A DNA stretch of 64,000 bases from DASWNP01 sp036399175 (GCA_036399175.1 DASWNP010000005.1:1-64000), one strand, 5' to 3'; counted from the stretch's first letter, positions 51,648 to 60,221 are shown. Notes: generated by a model from the letters alone, not told the origin. Numbers and translations are program-made.

Positions 51648-51806
51648 AGTGACAAGTGAAGAGTGACAAGCGACAAGTGAAAAGCTGGTAAATGGTAAAT
51701 CGTAAATGGTGAATAGAAAGAAGCGGTTTTAACTATTTACCATTTACCATTCACTATTCACCATCTTCTTGTCTTGCTCGTCACTCGTCACTTGTCACTT
51801 GTCACT
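51648..51806. repeat. Heptamer hairpin 13, nested (GTGACAA outer, TAAATGG inner)
   Basis: Outer arms 51648-51684 and 51769-51806 consist of GTGACAA and GTGAAGA words. The inner arms 51685-51716 and 51733-51764 are a complete TAAATGG-type hairpin. Two families normally found alone are thus stacked. Confidence 0.85.
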
Positions 51807-51811
51807 GACTT

Positions 51812-52759
51812 ATGAGCACAACCGGCGGCATCAAGGTCTTCTCCGGCAACGCCAATCGAAGGCTGACCGAAGAGATTTGCAACTACCTGAGCTGCGACCC
51901 CGGCAGCTCGACGACGGGGCGCTTCTCGGACGGCGAGTTCAATTTTCAGATAACCGAGAACGTGCGCGGCGCGGACGTGTTCATCGTGCAGCCGACCTGC
52001 CCGCCCACCGACTCGCACCTGATGGAACTGCTCGTGATGCTCGACGCTTTTCGTCGTTCGTCGGCCGAGCGCGTGACGGCGGTGATTCCTTATTACGGTT
52101 ACGCTCGCTCGGATAAGAAGGATAGGCCGCGCGTCTCGATTGGGGCGAAGCTGGTGGCGAACCTGATTGCGACCGCCGGGGCTGACCGCGTGCTGACGAT
52201 GGATTTACACGCCGCGCAGATTCAGGGGTTCTTTGATATTCCGGTTGACCACCTCTACGCCGCGCCGGTGATGATTGGTCATTATCAGGCCAACCCGATG
52301 CCGAACCTGACGGTGGTTGCGCCGGACACGGGCGGGGCTGAGCGAGCGCGCGCTTACGCCAAGCGTCTGGACGCGGAGCTGGCGCTCTGCGATAAGCGGC
52401 GCGAGAAGGCGAATGTCGCCGAGGTGATGAACGTAGTCGGCGACGTGCGGGGGAGAAACTGTCTCATCGTCGATGACATGTGCGATACGGGCGGCTCTTT
52501 GACGAAGGTGGCGGCGGCGCTCCGCAAAGCGGGTGCCGACCGCATCCATGCATGTTTCACGCATCCGGTTCTGTCGGGTCGCGCCTGCGAGCAGCTCGCC
52601 AATTCCGACATCGAGCAGCTCGTCACGACCAACACCATCCCCCTGCGCGACCAGGCGTGCGAGCTGGAGAGCATCAAGGTTTTGAGTATCGCTCCGCTAC
52701 TGGCGAAAGCGATTAAGTCGATCCACGAGGAGACGAGCGTCTCCTCGCTCTTCGTCTGA
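51812..52759 (+). CDS. prs: Ribose-phosphate pyrophosphokinase
   Basis: Prs makes PRPP from ribose-5-phosphate and ATP. The 315 residues show FSGNANRRLTEEI, YYGYARSDKKDRPRVSIGAKLVA (ATP flexible loop), TMDLHAAQIQGFFDIPVDHLYA, VAPDTGGAERARAYAKRL, and the PRPP loop CLIVDDMCDTGGSL. ispE lies upstream, with the tRNA-Gln between, a common gene order. Confidence 0.96.
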   Translation: MSTTGGIKVFSGNANRRLTEEICNYLSCDPGSSTTGRFSDGEFNFQITENVRGADVFIVQPTCPPTDSHLMELLVMLDAFRRSSAERVTAVIPYYGYARSDKKDRPRVSIGAKLVANLIATAGADRVLTMDLHAAQIQGFFDIPVDHLYAAPVMIGHYQANPMPNLTVVAPDTGGAERARAYAKRLDAELALCDKRREKANVAEVMNVVGDVRGRNCLIVDDMCDTGGSLTKVAAALRKAGADRIHACFTHPVLSGRACEQLANSDIEQLVTTNTIPLRDQACELESIKVLSIAPLLAKAIKSIHEETSVSSLFV

Positions 52760-52780
52760 AGGGCAAAGACTGAAAGGCAA

Positions 52781-52890
52781 GCGGTCAGCAATCAGCCGTC
52801 AGCTTTCAGCAAACAAAAATCAGCGTTCATCCGTCCGATGACGCCGATTGAAATTTCCGGCTGAACGCTGACGGCTGATTGCTGAAAGCT
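52781..52890. repeat. Heptamer hairpin 14 (GTCAGCA type)
   Basis: Left arm words such as CGTCAGC, AATCAGC and TTTCAGC (52783-52810) pair with a right arm (52857-52889) of CTGACGG and CTGATTG words. It lies between prs and rplY. Confidence 0.8.
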
Positions 52891-52917
52891 AATTTGAGAG
52901 AGCGAGTTTAAGAGAGT

Positions 52918-53571
52918 ATGGCAGAGAGAAAAGATATTACGGTGCGCGCCGAGAGGCGCGCGGGGCGCGGCAAAAACGATGCGCGCCGCTTGCGGAGCCG
53001 GGGGATGGTTCCCCTGACGGTTTATGGAAGCGAAGGCGAAGCTGTGAGTGCCGCCGCGCCTTTGAGCGAGCTGGCCGCCATCCTTCGTTCCGAGACAGGA
53101 CATAACACCATCTTCACGCTCGACGTGGAAGGCGTCGGCGCGAGCGAGGTGCTGTTTCTCGACAGGCAGATAGACCCCGTGCGCGGGCGTCTGGTTCACG
53201 CAGACCTGCGACGCCTCGTGCGCGGGCAGAAGGTCGAAGTGGCCGTGCCTCTGCATCTCGTCGGCGACCCCGTCGGAGTCAAAGAGGGCGGTATTCTCGA
53301 ACAGCTCGTGCGCGAGATAGAAATTTCCTGCCAGCCGCGCTTCATCCCCGAGTCGATTGACGTGGACGTGTCCGAACTCGGCGTTCATGAAGTGCTGCAC
53401 GTCTCTGACCTGCCGAGCGATGAGAACGTCGAAATCCTGACTCCGCCCGAGACGGTGATTGCCACCGTCGGCGTCGTGCGCGAGGAAGAGCCCGAGCCTG
53501 CCGGAGTGGTCGAAGGCCCGGCTGAGCCCGAAGTCATCGGCAAGGGCAAGAAGGAAGAGGACGAAGAGTAG
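52918..53571 (+). CDS. rplY: Ribosomal protein L25 (TL5/CTC family)
   Basis: L25 binds 5S rRNA in the large subunit. The 217 residues have the N-terminal 5S-binding domain (RRAGRGKNDARRLRSRGMVPLTVYG) and the C-terminal TL5/CTC beta domain (KVEVAVPLHLVGDP through HVSDLPSDENVEILTPPETVIATV), with an acidic Glu/Lys-rich tail. The rplY-pth neighbourhood is normal in bacteria. Confidence 0.94.
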   Translation: MAERKDITVRAERRAGRGKNDARRLRSRGMVPLTVYGSEGEAVSAAAPLSELAAILRSETGHNTIFTLDVEGVGASEVLFLDRQIDPVRGRLVHADLRRLVRGQKVEVAVPLHLVGDPVGVKEGGILEQLVREIEISCQPRFIPESIDVDVSELGVHEVLHVSDLPSDENVEILTPPETVIATVGVVREEEPEPAGVVEGPAEPEVIGKGKKEEDEE

Positions 53572-53572
53572 T

Positions 53573-53648
53573 AAAAAGGAGAAGGGCAGAAGGCAAAAGC
53601 TCGCAGGAGCGCCTTTCCCCTTTTCCTTTTGCCTTTTTCCCTTTGCCT
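53573..53648. repeat. Heptamer hairpin 15 (GAAGGCA/CTTTTGC type)
   Basis: Left arm (53573-53602) of GAAGGGC and AGAAGGC words; right arm (53613-53648) of CTTTTGC, CTTTTTC and CTTTGCC words. The 7-bp phase continues through the pth start codon, which lies in the last word CTTATGC. Confidence 0.8.
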
Positions 53649-53649
53649 T

Positions 53650-54210
53650 ATGCTTATCGTTGGGCTTGGCAATCCGGGCGCGGAGTATGAGTGGACGCGT
53701 CACAATCTGGGCTTCATGCTCGTCGAGAGGCTGGCGCGCGAGGCGGGGCGGGAGATAAAACGCTCCGAGTGTCGCTCGCTCGTCGGGCGCGCGGAGATTG
53801 AAGGGCGCACGGTCGAGCTGGTCAAGCCGCAGACCTACATGAACCTGAGCGGCGAGGCCGTCGCGTGTCTGCTGCGCAAGCGCGAAGCCTTGAAGCCTTC
53901 GAGCGACCTCGTCGTCGTGAGCGACGACATCGCGCTTCCGTTCGGCACGATTCGGCTCAGGCAGCGCGGCTCAAGCGGCGGACAGAAGGGCTTGAAGAAC
54001 ATCATCAGCGCGCTTCGCACCGAAGAGTTCATGCGACTACGAATCGGTATCCAGCCCGAGCATCCGGTCTCGGATACGGCGCGCTTCGTACTCGAAAGAT
54101 TCCCGGCGCAGCAGCGCGACGAAGTCGAAAAAATTTTAGAACGGAGCGCAGAGGCGCTTCGAGCCGTCCTCCGCGACGGCATTGACAAAGCGATGACGCA
54201 ATTCAACTAG
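53650..54210 (+). CDS. pth: Peptidyl-tRNA hydrolase
   Basis: Pth releases stalled peptidyl-tRNAs. The 186 residues have GLGNPGAEYEWTRHNLGFMLV (catalytic His), KPQTYMNLSGEAV, VVVSDDIALPFGTIRLRQRGSSGGQKGLKNI and FMRLRIGI. The ATG at 53650 is within the end of a heptamer repeat, and the frame upstream is repeat DNA only. Confidence 0.95.
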   Translation: MLIVGLGNPGAEYEWTRHNLGFMLVERLAREAGREIKRSECRSLVGRAEIEGRTVELVKPQTYMNLSGEAVACLLRKREALKPSSDLVVVSDDIALPFGTIRLRQRGSSGGQKGLKNIISALRTEEFMRLRIGIQPEHPVSDTARFVLERFPAQQRDEVEKILERSAEALRAVLRDGIDKAMTQFN

Positions 54211-54290
54211 TGAATCGTAAATCGTAAATCGTGAATAGTAAGCGTGGCGAACGCAGTTATCTATTTACGATTTACGATTCACGATTTACC
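54208..54290. repeat. Heptamer hairpin 16 (TAAATCG/TGAATCG type)
   Basis: Left arm 54208-54238 overlaps the pth stop codon; right arm 54261-54290 is its complement. It precedes rpsF, which has its own ribosome-binding site. Confidence 0.85.
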
Positions 54291-54335
54291 AACTTTCCTT
54301 CTTGCTTCAACCAATGTAGTTGAGGCTAGACATCC

Positions 54336-54344
54336 AAAAGGAGG
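54336..54344 (+). promoter_or_regulatory. Ribosome-binding site deciding the rpsF start
   Basis: AAAAGGAGG abuts an in-frame ATG (54345) with no spacing but lies 6 nt before the TTG at 54351, which gives the usual S6 N-terminus AEQRIYEIVFI. The TTG is therefore preferred. Confidence 0.75.
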
Positions 54345-54350
54345 ATGATT

Positions 54351-54809
54351 TTGGCAGAACAGAGAATCTATGAAATCGTCTTCATCATCGACCCCGACAC
54401 GGGCGAGGATGAGATGACCCGCCTGACTGAAAACCTGCAACAGACCATCGTCGATCAGGGCGGCACAGTCACCAAAAACGAGAACATGGGACGGCGCACG
54501 CTGGCCTACCGCATCGGGCGCAAGACCGAGGGCGTCTATATGCTCTTCGAGGTCGAAGGCTCTGGGCGCGAGATTGCCGAGCTTGAGCGTCGTATGCGCG
54601 TCAGCGATCAGGTGCTGCGCTATCTGACCGTGCGCGTCGATGAAGACCGTCGCCGGGCGGAGAAGCTGAAGGCACGCCGGACGCGCAAGGCGAGCAAGCG
54701 ACCGTTTGCCGGCGGCGGACGCGGCGGCGGCGGTGCTCACGCAGGAGCGCAGGGCGGCGGCGGCGGTTCGTCCGCTTCGCGCGGCGGGGCTGAGGACTAC
54801 GAAGCGTAG
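54351..54809 (+). CDS. rpsF: Ribosomal protein S6
   Basis: S6 forms a heterodimer with S18 on the 30S platform. The 152 residues begin with YEIVFIIDPDTGEDE and include GRRTLAYRIGRKTEGVYML and LRYLTVRVDEDRRRAEKLK. A C-terminal tail of about 40 residues is very Gly-rich, unusual for S6. Start TTG, see the ribosome-binding site entry. First gene of rpsF-rpsR-rplI-dnaB. Confidence 0.95.
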   Translation: MAEQRIYEIVFIIDPDTGEDEMTRLTENLQQTIVDQGGTVTKNENMGRRTLAYRIGRKTEGVYMLFEVEGSGREIAELERRMRVSDQVLRYLTVRVDEDRRRAEKLKARRTRKASKRPFAGGGRGGGGAHAGAQGGGGGSSASRGGAEDYEA

Positions 54810-54854
54810 AGCCCTTTGCGGCCAGGCGCTTTTGGAAAGGTACAGGAAGAGATT

Positions 54855-55172
54855 ATGTCGAGAAATTATAACGACCGTGAGAGCGATTTCGACGTGGACG
54901 ATGATGGCGGAGCCCCTTCGCGCGGCGGCGGGGGCGGACGCGGCGGAGCACAGGGACGCCGGATGCGGCGTCGGAAGGTCTGCCGTTTCTGTCTGGACAA
55001 AGTGGACATCATCGACTTTAAGGACGTGCGGCTGCTGCAAAACTACATCCCGGAGCGCGGCAAGGTTCTGCCTCGTCGCATCTCGGGCTCTTGCGCATCG
55101 CACCAACGCATGCTGGCCGAGGCCATCAAGCGCGCACGCAATATCGCGCTGCTTCCCTACGCCGCCGACTAG
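54855..55172 (+). CDS. rpsR: Ribosomal protein S18
   Basis: The 105 residues contain the S18 core KVCRFCLDKVDIIDFKDVRLL, NYIPERGKVLPRRISGSCASHQRMLAEAIKRARNIALLPY. CRFC and the later Cys are typical of the zinc-binding S18 form. An N-terminal extension of about 40 residues is acidic then Gly/Arg-rich. The ATG is placed by AGGAAGAG. Confidence 0.96.
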   Translation: MSRNYNDRESDFDVDDDGGAPSRGGGGGRGGAQGRRMRRRKVCRFCLDKVDIIDFKDVRLLQNYIPERGKVLPRRISGSCASHQRMLAEAIKRARNIALLPYAAD

Positions 55173-55191
55173 GAGAGTGAGGTAAAAGATT

Positions 55192-55767
55192 ATGGCAACT
55201 ACCAACGTCCTCTTACGCGAAGACGTGGACAACCTGGGAGCGCGCGGCGAGATAGTGAAGGTCAAGGCCGGTTACGCGCGCAACTACCTTCTGCCGCGTA
55301 AGCTCGCGGTCGAGGCGACGGCGAGCAACGTCAAGCAGATTGAACAGGAACGCGCCGCACTGCTCAAGCGCGAAGCCAGAGAGCGCAACTCTGCCGAAGG
55401 CCAGGGCGCGCTTCTCAAGACCATCCAGCTCAGCTTCGAGCGAAGGGTCGGCGAGCACGGCATGCTCTACGGCTCTGTGACCTCTATGGACATCGCCGAG
55501 GCGCTCAAGAGCAAAGGCTTCGAGGTTGACCGTCGCCGCATCAATTTGCGCGAGGCCATCAAGGAGACGGGTGAGTTCACGGTCAGCATTCGTCTGCACA
55601 GGGAGGTCTCGGTCGATGTGCCCGTGAGGGTAGTCGCCGAGGGAAGCGGCGGACAGACGGCGGGAGCAGATGCCGCCGCCGCAGGAGCGACGGAGGCCGC
55701 GACGCCCGCGAGCGAGACGGCGCAAAGCGAGTCGGAGGAAGACGGCGGAGCAGTCGAAGCCGTTTAG
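55192..55767 (+). CDS. rplI: Ribosomal protein L9
   Basis: L9 has an N-terminal rRNA-binding domain (VLLREDVDNLGARGEIVKVKAGYARNYLLPRKLA) joined by a long helix to a C-terminal domain (LYGSVTSMDIAEALKSKGFEVDRRRI). At 191 residues it is about 40 longer than usual; the excess is an Ala/Glu/Thr-rich tail. It follows rpsR by 19 bp. Confidence 0.96.
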   Translation: MATTNVLLREDVDNLGARGEIVKVKAGYARNYLLPRKLAVEATASNVKQIEQERAALLKREARERNSAEGQGALLKTIQLSFERRVGEHGMLYGSVTSMDIAEALKSKGFEVDRRRINLREAIKETGEFTVSIRLHREVSVDVPVRVVAEGSGGQTAGADAAAAGATEAATPASETAQSESEEDGGAVEAV

Positions 55768-55790
55768 TCTCGGAAAAATCGGACTTCAAA

Positions 55791-55827
55791 AGGCAGGCGC
55801 GGCAAGTCTCCATTGTCGCGCCTGCCT
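55791..55827 (+). terminator. Hairpin after rplI
   Basis: AGGCAGGCGCG (55791-55801) pairs with CGCGCCTGCCT (55817-55827). Only CTGTTGT follows, so it may be a weak terminator or attenuator between rplI and dnaB. Confidence 0.5.
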
Positions 55828-55988
55828 CTGTTGTAGTATAAGAACTCCGGCGCGGCTGCCGAGAGCCGAAGTGAGTCGCCGCGCTCCTCTTAAAGTTTCA
55901 GACGGCAGGACAGAAGCGCAAACCACTTCAGCGCGCCCTGCGGTTTTTGAGTTTTCCCGTAGCCCGTCTCTTTCGACCAACGCTCCAG

Positions 55989-57347
55989 ATGTCTAAATTC
56001 GCCGACGCCTCGCGCGACCAGTTGCTCGAACGCCCGCTTCCGCACACCGCAGAAGCAGAGCGTGCCATCCTCGGCGCAATCATCCTCGACAACAGCCTCA
56101 TCAATCAGGCCATCGAGCTGCTCCGTCCCGAAGATTTCTACGTCCGCGCGCATCATTTCATCTTCCGCTCGATGATTACCATGAGCGAGCGCGGGGCGGA
56201 GATTAACCCCATCCTGCTCGGCGAAGAGCTTCGGCGAGACGGCACGCTCGAACAGGTCGGCGGCATCACGTTTCTCTCCGAGCTGACCTACGGCCTGCCA
56301 CACTTCACAAACCTTACGCACTACGCCAAAGTCGTCCGCGACAAATCTCTCCTGCGACAGCTCGTCAGAGTCTCGAACAAGATTACGAGCGAAGCGCTCG
56401 AAGAAGAGGACGAAGCTCAGATTATCCTCGACCACGCCGAGCAGATGATTTTCGCGCTCGCCGACGAGCGCACGCGTCAGGGCTTTTCTCACGTCAAGCC
56501 CGTCGCCGACCACCTGCTCGAAAAAGTTCAGGAGATGGCCGGACGCTCCGCCATGCTCACGGGACTCACCACCGGCTTCACTGAACTCGACCAGATGACC
56601 TCCGGCCTCCAGCCCTCAGACCTCATCATCGTCGCCGCCCGCCCCTCGATGGGCAAGACCTCGCTCTGTTTGACGCTCGCGCAGAACGCGGCGATTCAGG
56701 CGGGCGCGGTCGTCGGCATCTTTTCTCTGGAGATGTCGAAGGAATCTCTGGTGATGCGTATGCTCTCTTCGGAGGCGCGCGTTGATGCGCATCGTTTCCG
56801 AAGCGGCTTTCTCTCGCGCGACGAGTGGGCGCGGCTCGCCGGTGCGCTCGGCACGCTTTCCGAGACGAAGATTTTTATAGACGATACGCCCGGCATCTCC
56901 GTGCTTGAGATGCGCGCTAAGGCGAGGCGACTGGCGGCGGAGCAGAAGCGTCTAGACCTGCTCGTCGTCGATTACCTGCAACTGATGTCGGGCTCGTCGC
57001 GCCGCGTGGAATCGCGCCAGCAGGAGGTCTCGCAGATTTCGCGCGAGCTGAAGGGGCTTGCCAAAGAGTTGAACGTGCCGCTCGTCGCGCTCTCGCAGTT
57101 GTCGCGCGCCCCCGAATCGCGCACAGACCACCGCCCGCAGCTTGCAGATTTGCGTGAAAGCGGCGCTATCGAGCAGGACGCGGACGTGGTCGGCTTCATC
57201 TACCGCGAAGAACAGTACAACCGCACGGAAGAGAACGCAGGCATCGCCGAGTTCATCATCGCCAAGCAGCGCAACGGCCCGACGGGCAACGTCAAGCTGG
57301 CCTTCCTCAAAGAGTTTACACGCTTCGAGAATATGTGGCGCGAGTAG
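55989..57347 (+). CDS. dnaB: Replicative DNA helicase DnaB
   Basis: DnaB unwinds DNA at the fork. The 452 residues have the N-terminal primase-binding domain (PHTAEAERAILGAIILDNSLI), Walker A ARPSMGKTS, Walker B LLVVDYLQLMSG, and the C-terminal QQEVSQISRELKGLAKEL and SQLSRAPE motifs. No intein is present. The start at 55989 gives the family N-terminus. Confidence 0.96.
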   Translation: MSKFADASRDQLLERPLPHTAEAERAILGAIILDNSLINQAIELLRPEDFYVRAHHFIFRSMITMSERGAEINPILLGEELRRDGTLEQVGGITFLSELTYGLPHFTNLTHYAKVVRDKSLLRQLVRVSNKITSEALEEEDEAQIILDHAEQMIFALADERTRQGFSHVKPVADHLLEKVQEMAGRSAMLTGLTTGFTELDQMTSGLQPSDLIIVAARPSMGKTSLCLTLAQNAAIQAGAVVGIFSLEMSKESLVMRMLSSEARVDAHRFRSGFLSRDEWARLAGALGTLSETKIFIDDTPGISVLEMRAKARRLAAEQKRLDLLVVDYLQLMSGSSRRVESRQQEVSQISRELKGLAKELNVPLVALSQLSRAPESRTDHRPQLADLRESGAIEQDADVVGFIYREEQYNRTEENAGIAEFIIAKQRNGPTGNVKLAFLKEFTRFENMWRE

Positions 57348-57453
57348 GGCGCACGGCGAGTCGAAAACTTCCGACTCGGAATGTAGGATAAAGCTTTAGG
57401 GGCAGAGGACGCGTCTTCTGCCCCTACTGTTTTAGAGTCCGTCGAAAGCTGCT

Positions 57454-58377
57454 CTACGGATAACGCACGACGACCTTGCCCGATTCCGGCAGAGGGATAA
57501 ACTCGGTCTCTTCCGGCACGGGCGCGAAACGCCTGGCCTTCCAGTCCTCCTTCGCCTGCTCGATTCGCTCGCTCGAACTCGAAACGAAGTTCCACCAGAT
57601 GTGACGCTTGCCTTCGAGAGGCTCGCCGCCGAGAAGCATCAGGCGCGCGTGTGAGTCTGCCGACGCTTTGAGCGTCAGCTCCGCGCGCGGTTTGAAGATG
57701 AGAAGCTGTCCGGCGTTGAAGATAACACCATCGGGCAGCAACTCGATTGAGCCCTCGACGACGTAGGCCGCGCGCTCTTCGGGCTCGACGGGCAGGGGCA
57801 GACTTGCGTCGGCTTCTAAAACGGCGTCGGCGTAGAACATCTCGGAGAGCGTGCTGACCGGCGAGCGTGCGCCGTAGAGCGAGCCCGCGATGAGCCGAAC
57901 GCGCTTGCCTTCATCTTCTAAGAATGGAAGCACGTCCGCCGCGTGATGAGCGAAGGCGGGCTCGCTCTCTTCGTCGCGCGTCGGCAGCGCCACCCACGAC
58001 TGGATGCCGAATAGCTCGCCTCCCGTCTGACGATTTTCGGGCGGCGTGCGCTCCGAATGTGCGATGCCGCGCCCGGCGGTCATCCAGTTGACTTCGCCGG
58101 GTCGGATGGGCTGAATCGTGCCGAGGCTGTCGCGGTGGAGCAGCTCGCCCTCGAAGAGATAGGTGACGGTGGCGAGGCCGATGTGGGGGTGCGGCGCTAC
58201 GTCAAGCCCCTTGCCCGCACGCAGTATCTCAGGCCCCATCTGGTCTAAGAAGATGAAGGGGCCGACCATGCGCCTGCGCGCCGAAGGCAGCACGCGCCGC
58301 ACCTTGAAGCCTTCGACGAGGTCGCGCGCACGCGTCTCGATGACGTGTTCGAGCAGAGGAGAGAGCGAGTCCATTTG
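57454..58377 (-). CDS. Pirin family protein 1
   Basis: A 307-residue bicupin pirin. Metal-site residues of the first cupin are seen in PHPHIGLATVTYLFEGELLHRDSLG and AGRGIAHSERTP. The C-terminal pirin domain (GEPLEGKRHIWWNFVSSSSERI) is complete. Pirins bind iron; some are quercetinases or redox-responsive cofactors. A GTG at 58401 is an alternative start. It is last in the marR-doxX-pirin-pirin group. Confidence 0.88.
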   Translation of the reverse strand, partial: QMDSLSPLLEHVIETRARDLVEGFKVRRVLPSARRRMVGPFIFLDQMGPEILRAGKGLDVAPHPHIGLATVTYLFEGELLHRDSLGTIQPIRPGEVNWMTAGRGIAHSERTPPENRQTGGELFGIQSWVALPTRDEESEPAFAHHAADVLPFLEDEGKRVRLIAGSLYGARSPVSTLSEMFYADAVLEADASLPLPVEPEERAAYVVEGSIELLPDGVIFNAGQLLIFKPRAELTLKASADSHARLMLLGGEPLEGKRHIWWNFVSSSSERIEQAKEDWKARRFAPVPEETEFIPLPESGKVVVRYP

Positions 58378-58429
58378 CTTTGGCCTCAAACGTAGATTCA
58401 CAAGCTGACGCTCGCGGGCTCAGAGAGGC

Positions 58430-59128
58430 TTATGCGAGGTCGAAGAGAAGGATTTCGGCATCCTCGGTGGCAGCGAGGTCGAGCGAGGGCTCGTCGCTCG
58501 CGGCAGCGCCGTCTCCGGCCTTCATCATCTTGCCGTTCAGCTCGATTGCTCCTTTGACGACCTGCACCCAGGCGTGCCTGCCCGCTTCGAGCTGATGCCG
58601 GACAGTTTCGCCGCTTCTTAAAATGGCGTTATAGAGCGAGACGTTCTGATGAATCTTCAGAGAGCCGTCGCTGCCGCTCTTTGAAGCGACGAGGCGGAGC
58701 TTTCCTGTCTTCTCTTCGGGCGCGAAAATTTTCTGGTCGTAGCTGGGCTTGATGCCTTCGGTTTCGGGCAGAATCCAGATTTGCAGGAGATGCACCGGCT
58801 CGCTCTCTGAAGCGTTGAACTCACTGTGGCGCACGCCGGTTCCGGCGCTCATGCGCTGCCACTCGTGCGGATGAATCACAGCGCCGTTGCCCATACTGTC
58901 GCGGTGCTGGAGGCCGCCCGAGACGACGTAGGTGAGAATCTCCATGTCGCGGTGTCCGTGCGCGCCGAAGCCCTGACCGGGCGCGATGTGGTCTTCGTTG
59001 ATGACGCGCAGGTGGCGGAAGCCCATGTGGCGCGGGTCGAAATAGTCGCTGAAAGAGAAAGTGTAGCTGGTGTCGAGCCAGCCGTAGTTAGCGTGCCCGC
59101 GCTCGTCGGCGGGTCTCAAAGTAATCAT
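58430..59128 (-). CDS. Pirin family protein 2 (YhhW/quercetinase-like)
   Basis: A 232-residue pirin with the short C-terminal half typical of YhhW. The metal site is visible as GFGAHGHRDMEILTYVVSGGLQHRDSMG and GTGVRHSEFNASE, and the start RPADERGHANYGWLDTSYTFSF is characteristic. YhhW-type pirins can cleave quercetin in vitro. It lies between doxX and the other pirin on the same strand with short gaps. Confidence 0.92.
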   Translation of the reverse strand: MITLRPADERGHANYGWLDTSYTFSFSDYFDPRHMGFRHLRVINEDHIAPGQGFGAHGHRDMEILTYVVSGGLQHRDSMGNGAVIHPHEWQRMSAGTGVRHSEFNASESEPVHLLQIWILPETEGIKPSYDQKIFAPEEKTGKLRLVASKSGSDGSLKIHQNVSLYNAILRSGETVRHQLEAGRHAWVQVVKGAIELNGKMMKAGDGAAASDEPSLDLAATEDAEILLFDLA

Positions 59129-59175
59129 CGTATTTCCCCTCTGTTGCCGAAACCAACCCTTTTGTCAAAAACGAA

Positions 59176-59601
59176 TCAGGCGTAGTTGCGCACGGGCGCA
59201 TCGCGCCGCAGAAGACGGTCGAGACTCCATTCGCCGCCGCCCGCGACCGCGAAGAACAGGAAGACGAAGCAGTAGAGCACGGCCAGCTCGCCCTTGTTCT
59301 GAAGCGGCCAGAAGCCCTGCGGCGCGTGTGCCATGAAATAGGCGACCGCCATCAGCCCCGCCAGGATGAAGGCGACCGGACGCGTGAAGAGCCCGACCAG
59401 CAGAAGTAGTCCCCCGAAAAATTCGAGCGCACCGGCGACGCCTATCATCGACATGAGCGGCGGCCTCGGCGCTCCCGGCGCGGCGAGGAAGCCGAAGAGT
59501 TTCTGCGCGCCGTGCGCGATGAAAAGGAAGCCCGCGATGATACGCAGCACGCTCAGCAGGCGCGGCGTCCAACTCACGTAGAACGAATCGAGATTAGCCA
59601 T
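59176..59601 (-). CDS. DoxX family membrane protein
   Basis: A 141-residue protein with four transmembrane helices and family blocks LRIIAGFLFIAHGAQKLFG, GALEFFGGLLLLVGLFTRPVAFILAGLMAVAYF and LYCFVFLFFAVAGGGEWSLD. DoxX-type proteins are linked to quinone and thiosulfate redox and to oxidative stress. It is the first gene after the operator-like box at 59684-59701. Confidence 0.9.
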   Translation of the reverse strand: MANLDSFYVSWTPRLLSVLRIIAGFLFIAHGAQKLFGFLAAPGAPRPPLMSMIGVAGALEFFGGLLLLVGLFTRPVAFILAGLMAVAYFMAHAPQGFWPLQNKGELAVLYCFVFLFFAVAGGGEWSLDRLLRRDAPVRNYA

Positions 59602-59683
59602 CTTTCTGTCTCCTCCGGGTTAGTGTGTCTAAGTTTTTCCGCCTCGGCCTGCCGGGTCGGTCGGAAAACGGTTGTCGTCGCTT

Positions 59684-59701
59684 GTCGTTATAACGACTAT
59701 T
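59684..59701 (-). promoter_or_regulatory. MarR operator-like box 1 (upstream of doxX)
   Basis: GTCGTTATAACGAC is a perfect 14-bp palindrome, extended by TATT to give CGTTATAACGACTATT. It matches box 2 in the marR promoter at 15 of 16 positions. It lies about 85 bp upstream of doxX. Confidence 0.75.
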
Positions 59702-59714
59702 TGCGCAAAAAAGG

Positions 59715-60185
59715 TTACGACGCATCGTTCCGCGCCGCCGCGAGCAGTTTGCTCAAAGATTCAAGCTGCTTTTCTCCGAGATGACCGAGCTGCGCGCGAT
59801 GACATTCGGCGACGGGTTTGTCCAGCTCGCCGAGCAGCTTGAGACCTTCGTCCGTGATGCGCGCCACGATGCGGCGTCTGTCCTTCGCCTCGCGCTCTCG
59901 GGAGATAAGACCGCGCGCTTCGAGGCGGTCGAGCAGGCGCGTGATGTCGGAGTCTTTCGTCACCATCCGCTCGCTGATTTCGCTACAGGAGACGCCCTCT
60001 TCTCCCGCGCCGCGCAGGATTCTGAGCGCGTTGTACTGTGTGGGCGTCAGGTCTGCGCGCCCGAGCGTCTCGGCGACGCCGCGCGAGAGCCGCTCCACCG
60101 TGCGCAGAAGGCTTATGTAAACGTCCTCCTCCGCGCTCGGCAGAGCCCTGCTCCGCGTCAACTCTCTCAGTCGCCTGGTAGCCAC
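59715..60185 (-). CDS. MarR family transcriptional regulator
   Basis: A winged-helix repressor of about 156 residues with LTPTQYNALRILRGAGEEGVSCSEISERM, SDITRLLDRLEARGLISREREAKDRRR and IVARITDEGLKLL. The open frame extends to 60269, but a strong promoter lies inside that extension (60193-60221), so the GTG at 60185 or a TTG at 60161 is the likely start; the mRNA may be almost leaderless. It is encoded just upstream of the doxX-pirin genes and is probably their regulator. Confidence 0.85.
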   Translation of the reverse strand: MATRRLRELTRSRALPSAEEDVYISLLRTVERLSRGVAETLGRADLTPTQYNALRILRGAGEEGVSCSEISERMVTKDSDITRLLDRLEARGLISREREAKDRRRIVARITDEGLKLLGELDKPVAECHRAQLGHLGEKQLESLSKLLAAARNDAS

Positions 60186-60192
60186 GAAGAGG

Positions 60193-60221
60193 AATATACT
60201 CGTTATGACGACTATTGTCAA
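60193..60221 (-). promoter_or_regulatory. marR promoter with MarR operator-like box 2 in its spacer
   Basis: On the minus strand TTGACA (60221-60216), 17 nt, TATATT (60198-60193). The spacer holds the box read on the plus strand as CGTTATGACGACTATT (60201-60216). This placement would block RNA polymerase when the box is occupied, suggesting autorepression. Confidence 0.8.
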
